From assembly GCF_018279705.1 (NCBI RefSeq), contig NZ_CP036498.1, positions 4,667,001 to 4,731,000 of the forward strand: a DNA stretch of 64,000 nucleotides, read 5' to 3'. This document shows, one piece after another, positions 25,045 to 33,987 of the stretch (position 1 is its first letter; the number at the start of each line of letters is the position of its first letter). The DNA is from Tardiphaga alba (GTDB lineage Bacteria > Pseudomonadota > Alphaproteobacteria > Rhizobiales > Xanthobacteraceae). A program made the translations under genes and the position numbers. Under the pieces are notes generated by a model, which saw only the letters and a list, made by a program, of their open reading frames with translations, ran no database searches and was not told where the DNA came from.

Positions 25045-25335
25045 ATGCGGACGATTCGGTTGGCGATTTTGGCACTGGGCATGAGCGCGGCGGTGAGCGG
25101 CGCAGCCAGGGCTGACTGGGTGCCCCCGTTCAAAGGCAACGACACCGGCGGCATCATCTCCACCTCGCTGATCGCCCAGACCGACATTCGCGCACTCGCG
25201 ATCGACCATTGCGCGCGTTACGGCAAGGTCGTGAAATTCCTGGGCTCGCAGAACCAGTATGGCGGCTATGTCTCGTTCGCCTGCCGCTGGGTGCCCTATG
25301 GCGCCAACGAGCGCCCGCTCAGCGTTCGCTACTGA
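25045..25335 (+). CDS. Small secreted hypothetical protein (96 aa)
   Basis: A 96-residue protein with a signal peptide (MRTIRLAILALGMSAAVSGAARA) and a mature part of about 73 residues with two Cys (DHCARYG, FACRWV) that could pair. AAGGAG lies 6 nt before the ATG at 25045; a longer open frame upstream has no such site. No recognised domain. The ALAIDHCARYGK...GYVSFACRW pattern resembles small periplasmic proteins of unknown role in rhizobia. Confidence 0.75.
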   Translation: MRTIRLAILALGMSAAVSGAARADWVPPFKGNDTGGIISTSLIAQTDIRALAIDHCARYGKVVKFLGSQNQYGGYVSFACRWVPYGANERPLSVRY

Positions 25336-25357
25336 GCACAAGCAACACTACAGATGA

Positions 25358-25402
25358 TGGGTTGCCTGTTCGCTGACGCGCGATGAGCGTCAGCAAACAC
25401 CC
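25358..25402. repeat. Hairpin-forming intergenic sequence
   Basis: An interrupted palindrome with a perfect 8-bp core GCTGACGC / GCGTCAGC (25372-25379 and 25387-25394), flanked by TGGGT on the left and ACCCA on the right. There is no T run, so it is more likely a repeat remnant than a terminator. It lies in the 185-bp gap before the DUF3617 gene. Confidence 0.55.
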
Positions 25403-25520
25403 ATGCTGCGCGAAGCGCAGGACGCGTCGCACGTACAATCGCGCGATGACACAAAAGACATAATCGGATGCCGTAAGACCTGTCCTACCCGTGACAATAA
25501 CAGGACATCGGAGGTATCCC

Positions 25521-26045
25521 ATGATTCAGCGCGCGAGCCTGATCGCTCTCACCCTTCTGTGCACCACCTCGCCATTGCTGGCCGACAATGTTCAGCTGCC
25601 GATCCGCAAGGCAGGCCTGTGGGAATTGACCACGCAGATCACCGGCGTGTCGAAAACCGTGACGCCGCCGATGGTGATGCATCAATGCACCGATGAAAGC
25701 GTCGATCGACAGATGAACAAGATGTCGTCGGACGCGATGAAGTGCTCCAAGCAGGAGATGACGAAATCCGGTAGCAGCTATATCGGCGACAGCGTCTGCA
25801 CGATCGGCGATGCCACGGTGACGAGCCATGCGGAAGCCACCGGCGATTTCAACTCCGCCTATTCGGTGAAGACCACCGCGAAATCGAGCGGCGGCAACCT
25901 GCCACCGGAAATGGTGACGACGATCCAGGCCAAATGGGTCAGCGCCTGCAAGGCCGACCAGAAGCCCGGCGACGTCGTGATGCCCGGCGGCATGAAGATG
26001 AACATCACCGACCTGCAGAGAACGAAGGCGATGCAGCCGAAGTGA
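25521..26045 (+). CDS. DUF3617 family protein, secreted
   Basis: A 174-residue periplasmic protein of the DUF3617 family: signal peptide ending LLCTTSPLLA, then the family opening RKAGLWELTTQITG, with HQCTDESVDRQM, MKCSKQEM, DSVCTIGDATVTSHAEATGDF and a late VSACKADQKPGDVVMPGGMKMNI. Four Cys could form two disulfides. Function unknown. The ATG at 25521 has GGAGG about 8 nt upstream. Confidence 0.88.
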   Translation: MIQRASLIALTLLCTTSPLLADNVQLPIRKAGLWELTTQITGVSKTVTPPMVMHQCTDESVDRQMNKMSSDAMKCSKQEMTKSGSSYIGDSVCTIGDATVTSHAEATGDFNSAYSVKTTAKSSGGNLPPEMVTTIQAKWVSACKADQKPGDVVMPGGMKMNITDLQRTKAMQPK

Positions 26046-26103
26046 GAGTCCGGAGTTTCGCGAATATCGGCGCGCCTTGATAGGCGCTCCGCACGCACCT
26101 CAC

Positions 26104-26130
26104 GTCATGCCCGGGCTTGACCCGGGCTCC
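26104..26130. repeat. Type C repeat fragment
   Basis: GTCATGCCCGGGCTTGACCC and the following GGGCTCCCAT form a short hairpin (GCCCGGG / CCCGGGC). It is one end of the element seen in full at 27362-27453, between the DUF3617 gene and the thioesterase gene. Confidence 0.6.
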
Positions 26131-26237
26131 CATCTTTTCTGGGTCTGCGGCAGCTGCCCACCCATATTCCCCCTCCCTACGTTCCCCGCTATAGATGATG
26201 GCAATCATCCAACAAGGAACGCCTGAGGAAACGACGC

Positions 26238-27029
26238 ATGACAGAATTCACCGCATTGATGGCCGGCATGACGAGATCCGGCGACGGCTGGACCGTCAGC
26301 GTCAGCGATGATTGGCTGCAGGGCCGCACCGTCTATGGCGGAATGGGCGCGGCACTGTGCATGCAGGCGGCGCTCAATGAATTCGGCAGCGTGCCGCCGC
26401 TGCGCTCGGCACAAATCGCTTTTATCGGCCCTGCCACGGGGCAATTGCAGCTGACGGCCACCGTGCTGCGCAAGGGCAAGTCGACCTTGTTCGCAAATGT
26501 CGATCTTGTCGGCGAAGCGGGCCTCGCGACGCGCGCAGTGTTCTGTTTCGGCGCCGCGCGAGAGTCTGCCTACAACTATGTCGCCATCGGCACGCCGGAA
26601 TTGAAAGACCCGGAGTCCTGCCCTGACTTCTTCCGCAATGCGCCACCGGTGCTGAGATTCGTGCAGCATATGGAAGGGCGTTTCGTGTCCGGTTCGCCGC
26701 CGTTCAGCGGCAGTGACGACCCGCAGATGTCGCTCTGGCTCCGCCATCGCGAGCCCGGCATCACGCCGTCGCTGGTGGCCCTGCTCGCGCTGGCCGACGC
26801 CCCGCCTCCGGCTGCGACCGCGCGGGCGAAAACACCATCCCTGATCTCGACAATGACGTGGTCCATCGACATGCTGACCGACGAGATCACGACCGACGAT
26901 GGCTGGTGGCTGATCCACAATCGCGCCGAACAGATCGCGGGCGGCTATTCGAGCCAGGCGATGACGCTGTGGAATCGGCAGGGCACACCGATCATGGCGA
27001 GCCGGCAGAATATCGCAGTGTTCGGGTGA
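26238..27029 (+). CDS. Thioesterase family protein (double hotdog)
   Basis: A 263-residue acyl-CoA thioesterase-like protein with two hotdog halves, as in TesB-like and Rv0098-type enzymes. The N-terminal half shows WLQGRTVYGGMGAALCMQAA and AQIAFIGPATGQLQLTATVLRKGKST; the C-terminal half ends SIDMLTDEITTDDGWWLIHNRAEQIAGGYSSQAMTLWNRQGTPIM, the typical closing strands with the active-site region. GAGG lies 9 nt before the ATG. The substrate chain is unknown. Confidence 0.9.
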   Translation: MTEFTALMAGMTRSGDGWTVSVSDDWLQGRTVYGGMGAALCMQAALNEFGSVPPLRSAQIAFIGPATGQLQLTATVLRKGKSTLFANVDLVGEAGLATRAVFCFGAARESAYNYVAIGTPELKDPESCPDFFRNAPPVLRFVQHMEGRFVSGSPPFSGSDDPQMSLWLRHREPGITPSLVALLALADAPPPAATARAKTPSLISTMTWSIDMLTDEITTDDGWWLIHNRAEQIAGGYSSQAMTLWNRQGTPIMASRQNIAVFG

Positions 27030-27059
27030 TGCTATTGAGCGCAGCGGAGCCGCGCTTCT

Positions 27060-27110
27060 TCCTCCTCCCCCAAGCACAGCGAAGCTGTGCAGGGTGGGAG
27101 AGGGAAGAAT
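27060..27110. repeat. Type E repeat fragment (CCTCCCCC / GGGAGAGG)
   Basis: CCTCCTCCCCCAAGCACAGC and GCTGTGCAGGGTGGGAGAGG form an inverted repeat around a GCACAGC/GCTGTGC core. It resembles the ends of the longer elements at 33300, 47050 and 48228 and separates the convergent thioesterase and tautomerase genes. Confidence 0.6.
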
Positions 27111-27117
27111 AGTCTAA

Positions 27118-27330
27118 CTACTTCTTCGCCGCGGCGGCTTCGGCGGCGCGTTCGACGAACGTCTTGCCGCCCTTCATCTTGTTCTGCAGCGGCGCCTCGT
27201 TGATCTGGATGACAACGGCATCGGCGGCGACGCCGAGATTCTTCACCAGTGCCTGGGTGATGTCGAGCATCATGCCCTTCTTCTGCTCGTCGGTGCGGCC
27301 GGCGGCCATGCTCACAGTAATCTCAGGCAT
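27118..27330 (-). CDS. 4-oxalocrotonate tautomerase family protein
   Basis: A 70-residue tautomerase-superfamily protein with the defining N-terminal Pro (MPEITVSMAAGRT) that acts as catalytic base once Met is removed. The beta-alpha-beta fold is visible: strand PEITVSMA, helix TDEQKKGMMLDITQALVKNL and strand DAVVIQINEAP. Members form hexamers. The natural substrate cannot be told from sequence. GGGAGAG lies 6 nt before the ATG. Confidence 0.92.
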   Translation of the reverse strand: MPEITVSMAAGRTDEQKKGMMLDITQALVKNLGVAADAVVIQINEAPLQNKMKGGKTFVERAAEAAAAKK

Positions 27331-27361
27331 TGATGTCTCTCCCTTGGTGCTTCCAAAACGC

Positions 27362-27453
27362 CGTCATGGCCGGGCTTGTCCCGGCCATCTACGTCTTCTC
27401 TATCAGGCGCATCAAACAAGACGTGGATGCCCGGGACAAGCCCGGGCAAGACG
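27362..27453. repeat. Type C palindromic intergenic repeat
   Basis: Arms CGTCATGGCCGGGCTTGTCC... and ...GGACAAGCCCGGGCAAGACG, with an inner complementary pair ACGTCTT / AAGACGT. It ends 6 bp before the hisS stop codon and lies between hisS and the tautomerase gene. Confidence 0.8.
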
Positions 27454-27459
27454 CACGTG

Positions 27460-28956
27460 TTATGCGCTCCAGCTGACGCCGTGCTTGACCAGCAGCGTCT
27501 TGACCGTGCTGACCAGATCGCTCTCCGCGATCTCGATCTGCGCGTCCGCCTGCTTCTTCAGATATTCCTCGCGGTCCTTGATCTCGGTGAGACCGGCGCC
27601 TGCGATCAGATCCTTGATCAGCAGCTTGCCGCCGGCCTTCTCATCCGAGCCCTGGATGATGGCGAGCGGCGAATTGCGCTTGTCGGCATATTTCATCTGC
27701 TGGCCGAGCGCATGCTTGGGATTGCCGAGATAGAGCTCGGCACGAATGCCTGCCGAGCGCAGCTTCGCGACCATCGCCTGATAGTCCGCGATCTCGCCGC
27801 CGAACACGGTGACGACCACGGGGCCGGGCTGCTGCTGCGTATCGATCTTGCCGAGAAGCGTCAGCGCCGCCTGCAGGCGCGACACGCCGATGGAGAAACC
27901 GGTGGCCGGCACCGGCTCGCCGCGGAAGCGCGACACGAGGCCATCATAACGACCACCGCCGCCAACCGAGCCGAAACGCACGGGACGGCCCTTCTCGTCC
28001 TTGGTCTCGAGCGTGAGCTCAACTTCGTAGACGGGGCCGGTATAGTATTCGAGACCGCGCACGACGGAGGGATCGATCTTGATACGATCTTCGCCGTAAC
28101 CCGCTGCTGTGATCAGCTTGCCGATCTCATCGAGTTCGGCCCGCCCCTGCTTATAGGCTTCGGAGCTGTTGAGCTTGTCGGTCGCTTCGCTTGCCGCATC
28201 GAGGCTGCGCAGCACCGTCTCGGCATCCTCGAGCGAGAGACCGGCGCCTTTTGTAAAATCGCCCTTGCCTTCCTCGCCGCCATCCCAGCGACCGGGGCCG
28301 AGCAGTTTCTTGATTTCATCGACCGGAAACTTGTCCATCTTGTCGATGGCGCGCAGCACCGTGAGGCGACGGCCGGCCTGATCGTCACCGCCGAGGCCGA
28401 TGCTCTCCATCACGCCGTCGAGCACCTTGCGATTGTTCACGCGGACCACATAGCTGCCGCGCGGAATGCCGAGGGCTTCCATCGTATCGGCGGCCATCAT
28501 GCACATCTCGGCATCTGCCGCCGGCGAACCGGAGCCCACCGTGTCGGCGTCGAACTGCATGAACTGGCGGAAGCGGCCTGGGCCGGGTTTTTCGTTGCGA
28601 TAGACGTAACCGGCGCGGTAGCTGCGATACGGCTTTGGCAGCGCATCCCAATGCTCGGCGACATAACGGGCGAGCGGCGCCGTCAGATCGTAGCGCAGTG
28701 AGATCCATTGCTCGTCATCGTCCTGGAACGAGAACACGCCTTCATTCGGCCGGTCCTGATCGGGCAGGAATTTGCCGAGCGCGTCGGTGAATTCCATGGT
28801 CGGGGTCTCGACCGGCTCGAAGCCGTAGCGTTCATAGACCTCGCGAATGGTGTCGGTCATGCGCCGGGTCGCGGCGATATCCGCCGGTCCACGATCGCCG
28901 AGACCGCGCGGCAGGCGCGCGCGGAGTTTTTGCGGTTTTTTGGGTTTGTCAGCCAT
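27460..28956 (-). CDS. hisS: Histidine-tRNA ligase
   Basis: A class II aminoacyl-tRNA synthetase of 498 residues. Motif 1 is [13 protein letters not shown] onward, motif 2 is [26 protein letters not shown], the His-specific peptides are [13 protein letters not shown] and [13 protein letters not shown], and motif 3 is [10 protein letters not shown]. The C-terminal anticodon domain starts near [11 protein letters not shown]. It is the longer alphaproteobacterial form with an insertion between motif 2 and the His peptides. Divergent from the membrane-protein gene at 29103. Confidence 0.97.
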   Translation of the reverse strand: MADKPKKPQKLRARLPRGLGDRGPADIAATRRMTDTIREVYERYGFEPVETPTMEFTDALGKFLPDQDRPNEGVFSFQDDDEQWISLRYDLTAPLARYVAEHWDALPKPYRSYRAGYVYRNEKPGPGRFRQFMQFDADTVGSGSPAADAEMCMMAADTMEALGIPRGSYVVRVNNRKVLDGVMESIGLGGDDQAGRRLTVLRAIDKMDKFPVDEIKKLLGPGRWDGGEEGKGDFTKGAGLSLEDAETVLRSLDAASEATDKLNSSEAYKQGRAELDEIGKLITAAGYGEDRIKIDPSVVRGLEYYTGPVYEVELTLETKDEKGRPVRFGSVGGGGRYDGLVSRFRGEPVPATGFSIGVSRLQAALTLLGKIDTQQQPGPVVVTVFGGEIADYQAMVAKLRSAGIRAELYLGNPKHALGQQMKYADKRNSPLAIIQGSDEKAGGKLLIKDLIAGAGLTEIKDREEYLKKQADAQIEIAESDLVSTVKTLLVKHGVSWSA

Positions 28957-29102
28957 AGGCGCGTGGTACCAGCGCGGGCAGGAACCGGCAAGAAGCGAGG
29001 CGCGCCACTGGGGCTGCCATGCATTCGCGGAACCAAGCCATCCGGTCCTCGTTCCTTTTCGATACCGGTGCCATCCGCCGGGCCAGAAACGAGGCTTTTC
29101 CC

Positions 29103-29699
29103 ATGTCCCCGCTCGTCAGCGCGCTTGCCCGTACCGGCCTGGCGCTCAAGCTCGATCAGGTCAAACGCGCCACCTCCTCCTATATGCGCGACCGCAGCGA
29201 GCAGGGCACCAGTATCGCCGTCTCCTATGCCACCGCCGCCGGCCTCTACGCCGCCGCGGGCATCTTCCTGATCGCCACGCTGCTGGTGGGGGCCGCCGCG
29301 CTGTTCCGCTGGGTTGAAATCGAATATGGGCTGTTTCCGGCCTTCGGCGTCACAGGCGGCCTGCTGCTGCTGCTGGCCGCAACATTTGCGGGCCTTGCAG
29401 CAGCCCGACTGAAGAAGCCGTCGCGGCAATTTCCGACGCTCAGCAGCCGGCTGCGTGTCGCCGTCAATGCCACGCCATCCCGACAATCGTCGATCCCGGC
29501 GCAGCGGACGGCCCAGCCCGCTGAATTCAAGCCGAGTACGTCGCCGTCCCGCCCACGCACTCCGACGAATAGCGACAACGGCCCGCTCAAGGCCGGGCTG
29601 CTGCTGGCTGCGACACTGGCCGGCTGGGCGCTGACGCGCCGCCACCAATTGGCGAAGGACATCACCCCGCCGCGCAAGCAGGCCAAAGCAGAGAACTGA
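29103..29699 (+). CDS. Membrane protein, phage-holin/DUF1469-like
   Basis: A 198-residue protein with two strong membrane segments (about residues 45-73, [20 protein letters not shown], and 80-108, [18 protein letters not shown]), a long Ser/Pro/Arg-rich linker and a short hydrophobic stretch near the C-terminus ([13 protein letters not shown]). The fold resembles phage holin superfamily III/DUF1469 proteins, which are often housekeeping membrane proteins rather than phage genes. I use the ATG at 29103 ([11 protein letters not shown]). Its TGA shares a base with the ATG of the yihY gene. Confidence 0.78.
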   Translation: MSPLVSALARTGLALKLDQVKRATSSYMRDRSEQGTSIAVSYATAAGLYAAAGIFLIATLLVGAAALFRWVEIEYGLFPAFGVTGGLLLLLAATFAGLAAARLKKPSRQFPTLSSRLRVAVNATPSRQSSIPAQRTAQPAEFKPSTSPSRPRTPTNSDNGPLKAGLLLAATLAGWALTRRHQLAKDITPPRKQAKAEN

Positions 29700-30795
29700 T
29701 GCGCCTTCGCCGGATCGACGCCGAAGCCGTGTGGCTCGTCGCGGCCACCACGGCAGCCGTGCTGGCAGTCCAGAGCCTGGCCGCATCAGCCCAGCGTCCT
29801 GCGAGCCAGATCGCCAGACGCCCCGCCCAACCCGCTGCGGAGCATGCCCAGCCAGATCGCGGCCGGGACTCGACCACGCCACTGCAAATCCCGCAGGCCG
29901 GCTGGAAAGACATCCTGTGGCGCACCTACGAACAGATCAACGAGGATCGCCTGCTGGCCATCGCTGCAGGTGTCGTGTTTTACGGGCTGCTGGCCGTGTT
30001 CCCCGCCATCACGGCGCTGGTCTCCTGCTACGGCCTGTTCGCCGACGCCTCGACCATCTCGGACAACCTGCAGACCCTGGCGATGGTGTTGCCTGCGGGC
30101 TCCTACCAGATCGTGCAGGACCAGATCGCCCGCGTGCTGGCCAAAGGGCCGGCGAGCCTCGGCTTCACTTTCCTGCTCGGCATCGCACTGGCCTTGTGGA
30201 GCGCCAATGCAGGCGTGAAAGCGGTCATCGATGCACTCAACGTCGTCTATGACGAACGCGAAAAGCGCAATTTCATCAAGCTCAATGCACTGTCCCTCGC
30301 CTTTACCGCAGGCGGTATCGCGGCGCTGCTGCTGATGGTGAGCGCCGTCGTCGCCTTTCCGCTCGCCATGGATCGCATCGGCATGGCGCAGGACAGCAAG
30401 CTGCTCGTCAGCCTGGCACGCTGGCCGCTGGTGCTGCTGGTGGTCATGCTCGCGCTCGGCCTGCTCTACCGGTTCGGACCAAGCCGCCCTGGCGCGCGCT
30501 GGGAATGGCTGGGCATCGGCACCATCGTCGCCGCAGCGCTCTGGCTTGCCGGCTCGCTACTGCTGTCGTGGTATTTGTCCAATTTCGGCAATTACGACGC
30601 GACTTATGGTTCGCTGGGCGCCGCCATCGGCCTGATGATGTGGATGTGGATGTCCGCGATCATCGTCCTGTGCGGGCGGAACTGAATGCAGAGATCGAGC
30701 ATCAGACCGCCGTGGACACGACGGTCGGCCCCAACCGGCCGATGGGCGCCCGCGGCGCGGCCATGGCCGACACGCTCGGGCGGGCGAGCCACTAA
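29699..30795 (+). pseudogene. YihY/BrkB family inner-membrane protein, frameshifted near the C-terminus
   Basis: An integral membrane protein of the YihY/BrkB family (once called RNase BN). The N-terminus has an Ala/Pro/Gln-rich stretch, then the family core: WKDILWRTYEQINEDRLLAIAAGVVFYGLLAVFPAI, six membrane segments, WSANAGVKAVIDALNVVYDE and YGSLGAAIGLMMWMWMSAIIVL. Normally GAELNAE follows; here the frame ends in CGRN and stops at 30685, while ELNAEIEHQ continues in another frame to 30795. One extra G in the GGG at 30674-30676 repairs it. It overlaps the preceding gene by one base. Confidence 0.88.
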
Positions 30796-30940
30796 AGGCG
30801 CACAAAAAGCATCGGTGGGCATCGCAGCGGAGGCCCATTTCCGAATCAGCAATGATGATAGACTGGACACCGTATTTCGCGGACGGGCGTAAGCTCGCCT
30901 GCCGCAAAGGATTTTAGGATTTCAGGGTGTCGCGCGCGTC

Positions 30941-32410
30941 ATGATTCGCATCTCCACGATATTCGTCGGCATCTGCATGGTGCTGATCGCGGCGTCGCTC
31001 GGGATGGTGCTCTATGTCGTGGCCAAGATCAGCGGCTATGAGGCGATGATCGTCGGCCTCACGGCACTCACCATCATGATTCTCTACAATGCCGTGTCGC
31101 TGCGCATAAAAGACCGCGCCGAGGCCAGCGGCCAGATCTCGGATCTGTCACGCGGCACCACCGACCTCGCCCGCCAGGTCGCCGAATATGGCCGCCGCCT
31201 CGCAGCACTCGAAGCCAAGATGAACACGGCGCAGACCAACAATCAGGAGCGCATCCAGGGCGTGATGGGTGAGATCGGCGAGTTGGGGACGCTGATGCGC
31301 CAGCTCGCCACCTCGGTCGCCAATCACGAAGACATGCTGATGGCGCCGCCGCCAGCGCCGCCCGCCCACGTCGCCATTGCGCCTCCCGCGCCGCCAGTGC
31401 GCCCCGTCAGCGTGATGCCGGAAATGCCGCTTGCGGTCACCATTGCCGAAGACACGGTCGCACCACCGGTTGTCGCACCGGTCGCCGTTGCGAGCCCTAT
31501 CGTGCCGGCACAGAACGACGCGCAATTCGCCGCCACGATCCGCAGCGCCATCGCCGACAACCGCATCGACATCTACCTGCAGCCGGTGGTGACGCTGCCG
31601 CAGCGCAAGGTGCGTTTCTACGAAGCGATCTCGCGCCTGCGCGACGACAAGGACCAGATCATCGTCGCCGACGACTTCATCGGTCCCGCCGAAGCCGCCG
31701 GGTTGATGCAGCAGATCGACCACAGCGTGCTCCTGCGCAGCATGCAGGTGCTGCGTCGCTTGATGGTGCGCAACAAGGATGTCGGCGTATTCTGCAACGT
31801 CGCCAAGGCGACGCTGTCGGATCCCCAGGCCTTCGCGCAGTTCATCGATTTCCTCGACGCCAATCGCGCGCTGGCGCCATCCTTCGTGCTGGAGTTCAAG
31901 CAGAGCACGTTCCGCAGCCTCGGCCCGGTCGAGAGCGAGCATCTCGCCGCTTTGGCCCAACGCGGCTATCGCTTCTCCATCGACCATGTCACGGACCTTC
32001 GGATCGAGCCGCGCGAATTGGCCGACCGGGCCGTCCGTTACATCAAGGTCCCGGCCACGCTGATGCTCGATCCCAACCAGGCATCGCTGTCGGATATCCA
32101 CGCTGCCGACCTGTCAGACCTGCTCGGACGCTTCGGGATCGACCTGATTGCCGAGCGCATCGAGGGTGAACGCGCCGTCGTGGACCTGCTGGATTTCGAC
32201 GTCCGCTTCGGCCAGGGCTTCCTGTTCGCCGCCCCTCGGCCGTTGCGCCCGGAAACTCCGGCTGCTAACGCAGCCCCGGCATCTTCCGCCAAGGCTCCAA
32301 CGGGACCCGTTGGTGCAGCTCGTCCGGCTCATGGCGCCGTTCCCCGTGGCGAACAGCCGCGTGCCGGTGGCGTCGCTGCGCTGGCCCGCCGCGCCACCGG
32401 TCCGAACTGA
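30941..32410 (+). CDS. Membrane-anchored EAL-domain protein, probably non-catalytic
   Basis: A 489-residue protein with two N-terminal membrane helices (about 4-28 and 36-54), a coiled coil (about 60-125), a Pro/Ala/Val-rich linker and an EAL domain (about 195-440). EAL domains degrade or sense cyclic di-GMP. Several ligands are present (Asn286, Glu318, Lys369, GQGFLF), but the signature Glu-Ala-Leu is EAI (228-230) and the metal-binding DD pair is Asp-His (348-349). Loss of the second Asp normally abolishes hydrolysis, so it is probably a c-di-GMP or protein-binding receptor. A Pro/Ala/Arg tail follows. The HAD gene starts 15 bp downstream. Confidence 0.87.
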   Translation: MIRISTIFVGICMVLIAASLGMVLYVVAKISGYEAMIVGLTALTIMILYNAVSLRIKDRAEASGQISDLSRGTTDLARQVAEYGRRLAALEAKMNTAQTNNQERIQGVMGEIGELGTLMRQLATSVANHEDMLMAPPPAPPAHVAIAPPAPPVRPVSVMPEMPLAVTIAEDTVAPPVVAPVAVASPIVPAQNDAQFAATIRSAIADNRIDIYLQPVVTLPQRKVRFYEAISRLRDDKDQIIVADDFIGPAEAAGLMQQIDHSVLLRSMQVLRRLMVRNKDVGVFCNVAKATLSDPQAFAQFIDFLDANRALAPSFVLEFKQSTFRSLGPVESEHLAALAQRGYRFSIDHVTDLRIEPRELADRAVRYIKVPATLMLDPNQASLSDIHAADLSDLLGRFGIDLIAERIEGERAVVDLLDFDVRFGQGFLFAAPRPLRPETPAANAAPASSAKAPTGPVGAARPAHGAVPRGEQPRAGGVAALARRATGPN

Positions 32411-32424
32411 TCGGCACTTCTTTC

Positions 32425-33279
32425 ATGACCACTCTGCGTTTCGCCGAACGTCTGCGCGACCTCACCGGGAATGTCGATGTCGTCCTCAGCGACATCTGGG
32501 GCGTCGTTCATAACGGCCTCGAGTCGTTTCCCGATGCCTGCGCCGCGCTGCATACGTTCCGCGCCCAGGGCGGCACCGTGGTGCTGATCACCAATGCACC
32601 GCGCCCGGCGGATTCGGTGCAGCGACAGCTGCGCAAGCTGAACGTGCCCGATGATTGCTATGACGCCATCGTCTCGTCCGGCGACCTCACCCGCAATTTC
32701 GTCGCCGAGCGGCCGGGCCAGGCCATGCATCTGATCGGCCCGGATCGCGATTCATCGATCCATCGCGGGCTCGATGTGAAACTGGTGCCGCTGATGGACA
32801 GCGATTACATCGTCTGCAGCGGCCTGTTCGACGACGAAACCGAGACTGCGGAAGACTACCGCGACATGATGCAGCAGGCGCTGTCGAAGAAGCTCACCAT
32901 GGTCTGCGCCAATCCGGACATCATCGTCGAACGCGGCGACCGACTGATCTATTGCGCCGGTGCCGTGTCCGAACTCTATCGCGAGATGGGCGGCGAGGTG
33001 ATTTTCTACGGCAAGCCGCACAGGCCGATCTATGACCGCGCCATGGCGCTGGCCAAGGCGAAGCGCGGCAAGGATACGGAATTGAGCCGCGTGCTGGCGA
33101 TCGGCGACAGCGTACGCACCGATCTCGCCGGCGCGCATGGCTATGGCATCGACCTGCTGTTCGTCACCCGCGGCATTCACGCCGGGGACTTTGACGGCGT
33201 CGAGCAGATGAATGCGGCCGAAGTGAAAGAACTGTTCGGGCACCCGCCGAAGGCGTTGATGCGCGAATTGAAGTGGTGA
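32425..33279 (+). CDS. TIGR01459 family HAD-type hydrolase
   Basis: A 284-residue NagD-like HAD superfamily protein. Motif I is LSDIWGVVHNG, where the usual second Asp of DxD is Trp, a trait of the TIGR01459 family; motif II is VLITNAPRP; the lysine segment is FYGKPHRPIYDRAM; and motif IV is VLAIGDSVRTDLAGAHGYGID. A C2-type cap lies between. Substrate unknown; phosphatase activity is doubtful without the acid/base Asp. It follows the EAL gene by 15 bp and is probably cotranscribed. Confidence 0.9.
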   Translation: MTTLRFAERLRDLTGNVDVVLSDIWGVVHNGLESFPDACAALHTFRAQGGTVVLITNAPRPADSVQRQLRKLNVPDDCYDAIVSSGDLTRNFVAERPGQAMHLIGPDRDSSIHRGLDVKLVPLMDSDYIVCSGLFDDETETAEDYRDMMQQALSKKLTMVCANPDIIVERGDRLIYCAGAVSELYREMGGEVIFYGKPHRPIYDRAMALAKAKRGKDTELSRVLAIGDSVRTDLAGAHGYGIDLLFVTRGIHAGDFDGVEQMNAAEVKELFGHPPKALMRELKW

Positions 33280-33299
33280 GTTGTCGTCCCGGCGCTCTT

Positions 33300-33470
33300 T
33301 TCCCTCCCCAAGCGGCACAGCCGCGCCGTGGGGAGGGTGGCACGAGCCTGACGAAGCGAAGCTTCGTTATGGCGAGTGACGGGTGGGGTCTATCCCCGCG
33401 CTCTGACGTCACGCGGGGCGCCCCACCCCGGCCCTCCCCACTGCGCGGCTTCGCCGCTTGAGGGAGGGAG
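33300..33470. repeat. Type E palindromic repeat, copy 1
   Basis: TTCCCTCCCCAAGCGGC...GTGGGGAGGGTGGC on the left, a central GACGGGTGGGGT...ACGTCACGCGGGGCGCCCCACCC, and GGCCCTCCCCACTGC...TTGAGGGAGGGAGCA on the right. The same order of parts occurs at 47050-47228. It fills most of the gap between the HAD gene and cheY. Confidence 0.75.
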
Positions 33471-33492
33471 CACTACTGTCCCGGCTCAAATG

Positions 33493-33520
33493 CAAAATGC
33501 CCGGCGCAAAGCCGGGCATT
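33493..33520 (-). terminator. Rho-independent terminator of cheY
   Basis: On the reverse strand a 9-bp stem ATGCCCGGC / GCCGGGCAT with loop TTTGC is followed by TTTTGC. It begins about 28 bp after the cheY stop codon. Confidence 0.82.
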
Positions 33521-33547
33521 CGCGAAACTCGGTGATCGAAATCAGGC

Positions 33548-33943
33548 TTACGCCGGCACAGCGTCCGGGAACACGGCTTCGATCTTGGTCTTCAGCGTTG
33601 CCGCGTTGAACGGCTTGACGATGTAGTTGTTCACGCCAGCCTTCTTGGCGGCGATCACGTTCTCGGTCTTCGATTCCGCGGTGATCATGATGAACGGTGT
33701 CTGCGACAGGTTGGGGTCGGCGCGGACTTCTTTGAGCAGGTCGTAGCCGGTCATCGGCTCCATGTTCCAGTCGGAAATCACGAGGCCATACTTCTTGGTA
33801 CGCATCTTCTCGAGCGCCATGGAGCCGTCGCTGGCATCGTCGATATGCTCAAAGCCCAGCTGCTTCAGAAGATTGCGAATGATGCGGATCATGGTGTTGT
33901 AATCGTCCACCACCAGCACCGACATCGACAAATCAACCGCCAT
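33548..33943 (-). CDS. cheY: CheY-type single-domain response regulator
   Basis: A 131-residue receiver domain with nothing attached: acidic pair Asp13-Asp14, phosphoacceptor Asp58 (VISDWNMEPMTGYDLL), Thr88 (MITAES) and Lys110 (VKPF). The DWNMEPMTG and AGVNNYIVKPF segments match CheY proteins that bind the flagellar switch. There are no che or fli genes nearby, so it is an orphan here. It has its own terminator and a leader with palindromes shared with the divergent ribF. Confidence 0.92.
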   Translation of the reverse strand: MAVDLSMSVLVVDDYNTMIRIIRNLLKQLGFEHIDDASDGSMALEKMRTKKYGLVISDWNMEPMTGYDLLKEVRADPNLSQTPFIMITAESKTENVIAAKKAGVNNYIVKPFNAATLKTKIEAVFPDAVPA

Positions 33944-33987
33944 CTTCAGTCCCCCTCAGGCACGATACGCGCGTAATAACAAATGAT

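Noticed and set aside
29103..29699. Prophage remnant, suggested by the holin-like protein
   Set aside because: No other phage gene nearby; holin-superfamily membrane proteins are common chromosomal genes and this one is coupled to yihY.
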